A DNA stretch of 64,000 bases from Henckelia pumila (lineage: Eukaryota; Streptophyta; Magnoliopsida; Lamiales; Gesneriaceae). The notes beneath the pieces were generated by a model. It was not told the DNA's origin, did no database searches, and was given only the letters and a program-made list of their open reading frames with translations. The position numbers and the translations under genes were made by a program. This document shows positions 59,358 through 64,000 of this stretch, one piece after another. Each line of letters begins with the position of its first letter. The stretch's first letter is position 1. The DNA lies in contig NC_133121.1 of assembly GCF_033568475.1 (NCBI RefSeq), forward strand, positions 129,240,375-129,304,374. Reading direction: 5' to 3'.

Positions 59358-60318
59358 GTTTTTCAAAAACAAAAAGACAAACAAAAAACAACAACCGCAG
59401 CGCAAATGACACGAAAACATCAAAATTATGATACAATACCCCAGCTAGACAACCATTTTGGAGATAAATAAAAAATAAAAAAAGAAAAAGAAAACCCCAC
59501 GAAAGATCCTAATCAACCACCATTCAGGCATTCACTATCAGTCGCCTAAAGATTCTTAGGACATGCATAAATTCTCTCAGAAGAGAACCCCACAAATTAA
59601 TTCTTTCAAATGCTAAGGGACAACGTACTAAGTTTAGATCAGCAAGTGTTATTTCTTGCTTAGCCATTATTACCACATAGTACTTGTCTATGTTAATTAA
59701 ACATCAGAAAATAATGGGTTACTTAAGAAGATGCACATGGAATAAGACACCATGTTTTGCATAGTGAATAATTGGACTAATATGACCAGCTTGGTTTCAC
59801 CTTAATAATGAACCAGTCAAAATACAGCAACTTGCAAGTATAGAATATGGTTTTATTCTGTTTTCTTACAGCACGAACTTTGTGTTTGGATTGATCATAT
59901 TGCAACAAACATTTCAACAAATAATGTGAGTTTGAAGATGATTTTTAGAAGGAAGTACTCCAAGTAATTTGCGCATCTAAATTTATTGTTAAAATGTTTT
60001 TGATTTCTCTAAAATCCAGCTTTTCTTATTCTCAAACGTTGTAAAATATCTTTTAAAATCAGTTCCAATCTTAAAAAATGTATTTCCAAATACTTTCTTG
60101 GTAAAAAGTTTTTTTCTTTTGAAAAAAAAAATGAAGTTTATTCAATGCTAGTGAAAATATTTTTAACTAAATTTTTTAAAAGTATTTGCTTTGAGGGGTT
60201 CAAAACTTCAAATGCTACAAAATCTTAATGGCAAGGAATCACTATAGCCAAACCCTTGAATGGGTCAATGGGTGTTGGGGTTGCATGGCTATAGTGTAAG
60301 AGGGTGGCCATTCATGCC

Positions 60319-60326
60319 TATAAATA
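60319..60326 (+). promoter_or_regulatory. TATA box of kiwellin copy 6
   Basis: TATAAATA 72 bp before the ATG at 60391. Its place inside a longer open frame that starts upstream argues for the later ATG. Confidence 0.75.
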
Positions 60327-60390
60327 CGTACCCAACTTGTTCAAGATTCTTCATATCAAAATCTTGGAAATACCTATTACGTTCACTAAA

Positions 60391-60948
60391 ATGGAGAAAC
60401 ATTTCTTTTGCGGTGTGACTATCCTACTCTTTTTCTTCGTTTTAGCCAAAACCGGAGCTCAGCCTTGCAGACCTAGTGGAGTCCTTAGGGGCAAGAAACC
60501 TCCTCCGGGGCAATGTAACTCACAGAACGATTCGGAATGCTGTGTACAAGGAAAACTTTACCCCACATTCAAGTGTTCGGCTAAAGTGACCAATCATACC
60601 AAAGCTATCTTAACACTCAATGGTTTTGGACCAGGTGGTGATGGAGGAGGGCCATCAGAATGTGACAACAAGTTTCACTCAGACGACACCCCAGTGGTGG
60701 CATTGTCTACAGGATGGTTCAACAACCAGAAACGATGCCTTAAACCCATAACTATATTCGGTAATGGAAGGAGAGTTAAGGCTATTGTGGTTGACGAATG
60801 TGACTCAACTGTTGGGTGTGATGCCGAGCATGATTTCCAGCCTCCATGTCGTAATAACATCGTTGATGCCTCTAGGGCAGTTTGGAAGGCATTAGGCGTG
60901 CCAGAAAGTGATTGGGGGGAGCTGGATATCTTCTGGTCTGATTCTTGA
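60391..60948 (+). CDS. Kiwellin/ripening-related protein, copy 6
   Basis: One exon, 185 residues. Signal peptide MEKHFFCGVTILLFFFVLAK, mature start [20 protein letters not shown]. It keeps the [42 protein letters not shown] and [20 protein letters not shown] blocks and ends DIFWSDS. Distinct features are KVTNHTKAILTLNGFGPGGD (a sequon in place of the usual SGSTKA) and NNQKRCLKPITIFGNGRRVK. It is more diverged from copies 2, 4 and 5 than they are from each other. Expression may differ, as its promoter shares no obvious block with theirs beyond the TATA box. Confidence 0.95.
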   Translation: MEKHFFCGVTILLFFFVLAKTGAQPCRPSGVLRGKKPPPGQCNSQNDSECCVQGKLYPTFKCSAKVTNHTKAILTLNGFGPGGDGGGPSECDNKFHSDDTPVVALSTGWFNNQKRCLKPITIFGNGRRVKAIVVDECDSTVGCDAEHDFQPPCRNNIVDASRAVWKALGVPESDWGELDIFWSDS

Positions 60949-61740
60949 TTCTGAAAACATATGGAAGTTGCTGTTTTATTAAAAAATGTCTAGTACTTCT
61001 AGCATGCATGTTTGCGTGTGTTTTAGCTTTGATGGTGTTTGCAGTGTGTTTTAGCTTTGTTGCAGTTTGCAGTGTGTTTTAGCATTGATGTTTTTATTGT
61101 AACACGTCTTAATAATGAATCCAAATGGTTTAGTTTTCCTCTGCAGATGAAACATACTGAACATGTACTCGAATGGAGTTAGCATTCTGCAGCATTACAT
61201 GCTACAAATCAATATGGCAAAACAAAAAACTAGACAACGAATCCTGGCTTTCTAATTTGGAACGTGGGAGATTCCACCCAATCATCAGATGTCTTTTTGT
61301 TGCATTAACTGATATTGTTCAGCAGCAAAAATTAGTAAGTTGGTGGTATACTAACAAGGTCTTTTCATGGAATGTCCCCAAACTTTCCAGAATCTTTGTT
61401 GATTCCAAATTTATTCCGTCATATGTCATGCATGTGTGATTTTTCCATTAATCTTGGAGTGGGAAAAAACGAGAGCCCAATAGTTGCCATTTTGGGTCAT
61501 AAAACTCAGAAATGCATTAATATCGCCAGTTGGCAACAATAAGAAATTCTGTAGCAATCCGTGTTCAAATCATACCAGAAACAGATTATCCCAAGTGCTA
61601 AACACACTGCGTCGGCTTTGTAAAGAATGACATGAAAACTAAATGTATACGTATCACATATTTTTAAAACTTCATATCTTTGATAAAACATTGTGAAACT
61701 AAATGGCTAGCAAAACTGGCAGTAAGCAGAGGAGGACAGT
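60949..61740. other. Spacer between kiwellin copy 6 and the MCTP gene
   Basis: Convergent 3' flanks. It includes the 28-bp repeat at 61016. No gene. Confidence 0.4.
61016..61099 (+). repeat. 28-bp tandem repeat, three copies
   Basis: Three adjacent units beginning GTGTGTTTTAGC at 61016, 61044 and 61072. They lie in the probable 3' UTR of kiwellin copy 6. Confidence 0.8.
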
Positions 61741-64000
61741 TCACAGCAGCATGCTATCGGTACTAGCAGGCAGCCGTCTGAAGAAATTCAACGGGGCAGA
61801 TGGTAGCTTATGCCAAAACATCGGATGCCTCATAACATATAACACATACGAGATTATTAACAACCTGAAAGGTACGAAGTACACTATAGTGGCAGCTGTA
61901 ATGCAGAAAACCATGAATATTACAGTAGCTCGTGGATCTCTCCAGCTCCATAATGCCTGAATCCTTTCCCCTTGAGATGCTATATCACCCACCACCATCT
62001 GGATCCGACCAGCTACAGTTCGTAACCGATCGTACCTCATTTTTACCAGGTCTGTACCACACGTTGTTGGGAATGTGTCAAATTCCTCGTCAAGCTCATC
62101 AGGATGCACAGCATCAGCAAATGACAGTTTTGTGTCCATGTGAGGAGGGTATCTAGGCCGGTAATAATAGTTCCGGAGACCGATTAGAAACATGTACAGA
62201 AATGCGGTTGGTAGAATAAGTTCTGGGAAACAGATTAGCATGACAAAGAGAACCTGCACTAGTACTGTTGAGATGGGGTTTTTCCACGTACAAACTTCTC
62301 TAAACCATTTCCCAACGGTGAACAATCCATTAAAAACTGACATCAACCTGAAAAAGTTAGCCTTGCTTCGCCTCATACTCCAGAGATGCGAATCAGAATC
62401 GGTCATATACTTGACCACTTCTTTTCTGAGAGGGGGTTCAGCCCGACTTAATCGTTCTGCCACCATATTGACAGCTTGGTGACGCAACATATCAAGCTGA
62501 GCCATAGCCAATGGTCTCACGTAGTGCCTTTTGGGCAAGACAGGTCTTGAGTATAAGAACATCATATTAGCCATTGATATGCATGAAAACCGAATTGCCA
62601 AATGCAACTCCCCCATCTTCTTTACACCAGAGGGTTGAAGTACGAGCAGTGGGTAAGAATGAGTATACACATGGCCAGTCTCAAGAGTTGATATGCGTAT
62701 CCGAACTTTCCCAATATTAATGTCTCTGTTACCATTTGAAGCCTTCTCGCCTGTTTGGCCATTGTCAAAAACACCAACAGTAAGAACAGTGGCTGGATCA
62801 AACACTTCCCAAGAGTACTGTTCATTGTACTTAGGATTTAAGCAATCTACAATTGTTCTCGTTCGAATCCATTTCTGACCATACTTGGCAACACAAAATG
62901 TATTGGAAGTGCCCTTACCATTTACCATCTTCATGGGTGTAATGGCTTCAGCATTTAAAATCCCTAATTCCAATATACCGATTGGTGGCTTCCAGAGCTG
63001 TTTTGCTGTTGGCCTCAAATCACTGCTATAATGTGTAGATTCATCAAGGACATGGTAACCTCCATCAAGGTAGACTTGAAGACAGACCCTACTAGCAAAC
63101 TTGTATTTTGCCAAATCCCCATCATCCATTGAATTCGGGTTTTGAAGGGTAAACCATCGAGGATGAACAACATGGTTACCAACCCGTTGATCAACTGTTG
63201 ATAATGGAATGAAAATACTACCAAGAATCTCATCTTTGTTTGGGCCGACACGGTCTTCCACTGAAAGTATTAGATGATCATCAAATGGTTCTGAAGCAAC
63301 AAACATCAACTCTTCATTCCATAAAACTTTCATTTGTCGTGATTGCACTGATTTTGTCCTTAAGACTTGGTTACCAATCTGTGCCTTGATGAGGAGGTTC
63401 GGAACTTTATTTTTCTCCAATAAAACCAAGTCCTGTGCCTCAATCACATTAACCAGAACATACCATAACCTTGGGGAGAGATAAACTTTTGAACGGAGGT
63501 GAGTTAACAAGACCGAGTCATCAGCAGGGCTAGTGGCATCTGAATGCCAAGCGTCTGGAAAAGCCTCATCAGCTTGTGTGCCTATCCAGACTGCAAGCAT
63601 TAGTTCTCCTTTCTTTTTCTTCCCCTTCTTGTTTCCAAGTCGATACCATTCTGGAGCTAAAGGGCTATCTGGTGGAACTCGTGTTGGGATCTCAGGAAGG
63701 TCAAACCGAATAAGCCCAACAAAATCATCTTTTAACATGTCCTTATCTTTGACCACGACTTCCAAGACAGAGGACTGCATTCTTTCTCTTGAAAAGGTGA
63801 ACACCATATTCCACTCAGGGTTTTGCGTTTTCTCACAATGCTTCGTCACCCCCTTATAGTTACCGAGTTTTACTTCAACAAAGGGGTCAAGACTCCCAGT
63901 AAGATTCTTGGAAGGAAGGTCATGAGCTTTGACAACCCGAACAAAGAGGAACTGCATTGGCTCAACCAGGTCATACATGTTGAATTGATTCTCTAACCGT
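61741..64000 (-). CDS. Multiple C2 and transmembrane protein (MCTP/FTIP family), 5' end outside window
   Basis: An uninterrupted frame of about 750 codons ends at 61741 and is still open at the right edge, so the N terminus is missing. Three C2 domains are visible (roughly residues 5-110, 165-280 and 330-455 of the visible part): LFVRVVKAHDLPSKNLTGSL, VLVNVIEAQDLVLLEKNK and LELGILNAEAITPMK. The plant PRT_C membrane region follows (RRSKANFFRLMSVFNGLF, PELILPTAFLYMFLIGL, GERIQALWSWRDPRATVIFM). The MYDLVEPMQ start is internal; relatives have about 25-250 residues before it. MCTPs tether ER to plasma membrane at plasmodesmata, and FTIP1-type members help move the florigen FT. The first C2 keeps LDPFVEVKLG and the KDKD loop, so calcium or lipid binding is plausible. 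Intronless as far as seen, which is usual for the family. Confidence 0.93.
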   Translation of the reverse strand, partial: RLENQFNMYDLVEPMQFLFVRVVKAHDLPSKNLTGSLDPFVEVKLGNYKGVTKHCEKTQNPEWNMVFTFSRERMQSSVLEVVVKDKDMLKDDFVGLIRFDLPEIPTRVPPDSPLAPEWYRLGNKKGKKKKGELMLAVWIGTQADEAFPDAWHSDATSPADDSVLLTHLRSKVYLSPRLWYVLVNVIEAQDLVLLEKNKVPNLLIKAQIGNQVLRTKSVQSRQMKVLWNEELMFVASEPFDDHLILSVEDRVGPNKDEILGSIFIPLSTVDQRVGNHVVHPRWFTLQNPNSMDDGDLAKYKFASRVCLQVYLDGGYHVLDESTHYSSDLRPTAKQLWKPPIGILELGILNAEAITPMKMVNGKGTSNTFCVAKYGQKWIRTRTIVDCLNPKYNEQYSWEVFDPATVLTVGVFDNGQTGEKASNGNRDINIGKVRIRISTLETGHVYTHSYPLLVLQPSGVKKMGELHLAIRFSCISMANMMFLYSRPVLPKRHYVRPLAMAQLDMLRHQAVNMVAERLSRAEPPLRKEVVKYMTDSDSHLWSMRRSKANFFRLMSVFNGLFTVGKWFREVCTWKNPISTVLVQVLFVMLICFPELILPTAFLYMFLIGLRNYYYRPRYPPHMDTKLSFADAVHPDELDEEFDTFPTTCGTDLVKMRYDRLRTVAGRIQMVVGDIASQGERIQALWSWRDPRATVIFMVFCITAATIVYFVPFRLLIISYVLYVMRHPMFWHKLPSAPLNFFRRLPASTDSMLL

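Larger units (their letters stand above)
58495..60390. other. Spacer between kiwellin copies 5 and 6
   Basis: Contains a TIR element at 59119-59357 and the copy 6 promoter. No gene. Confidence 0.45.

Noticed and set aside
60304-60390. N-terminal extension of kiwellin copy 6
   Set aside because: A TATA box lies inside it and it would bury the signal peptide; ATG 60391 is preferred.
1-64000. CRISPR arrays, bacterial operons or organellar inserts
   Set aside because: No regularly spaced repeats, no clustered co-directional prokaryotic-type genes and no organelle gene sequence were seen.

Overview
This is a 64-kb piece of a plant nuclear genome. Host genes have many short GT-AG introns, intergenic DNA is AT-rich, and there is a nuclear tRNA-Cys gene, plant-only gene families (MATE/DTX, RopGEF, PRL1, kiwellin, MCTP/FTIP) and nested LTR retrotransposons. 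Protein similarity points to a eudicot. An asterid, perhaps of the Lamiales, is my guess from the style of the repeats; it is an inference, not a proof.

Layout. 1-10.7 kb: decayed Ty1/Copia element of Sirevirus type (plus strand, entering from the left), whose 3' LTR is split by a 3.1-kb solo LTR with a perfect 5-bp target duplication. 10.7-13.4 kb: repeat-rich spacer with a possible Helitron. 13.5-16.0 kb: intact seven-exon MATE transporter (+). 16.4-18.7 kb: G-type lectin receptor kinase pseudogene (-). 20.0-21.9 kb: intact seven-exon RopGEF (-). 22.0-26.9 kb: spacer with a 226-bp repeat, a LINE tail and a Stowaway MITE. 26.9-28.4 kb: O-fucosyltransferase-like gene (+). 29.0-30.2 kb: two facing fragments that look like a broken TBL-type gene. 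32.6-34.5 kb: PYRD riboflavin deaminase (+), then tRNA-Cys(GCA). 35.3-40.7 kb: PRL1 WD40 gene (-, 17 exons, 486 codons). 42.0-42.8 kb: 82-residue basic protein in three exons (+). 44.4-60.9 kb: cluster of six intact kiwellin/ripening-related genes, interrupted by a fairly young Reina-like chromovirus (46.8-52.2 kb, TSD CTTTG) and a CCCH zinc-finger gene (52.9-54.1 kb). 61.7-64.0 kb: MCTP/FTIP gene (-), running off the right edge.

The housekeeping genes (PRL1, PYRD, RopGEF, MCTP, tRNA) look unrelated to one another. The one coherent functional unit is the kiwellin cluster: six intronless genes for secreted, cysteine-rich apoplastic proteins of the double-psi beta-barrel family, a family with roles in defence and ripening. 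The cluster appears to have grown by local duplication and inversion. It is the best candidate here for an adaptive gene block. No wholly new system is evident. The most unusual unexplained signal is a short palindrome built on TGTTGnCAACA that recurs a dozen times through coding and non-coding parts of the Copia element.
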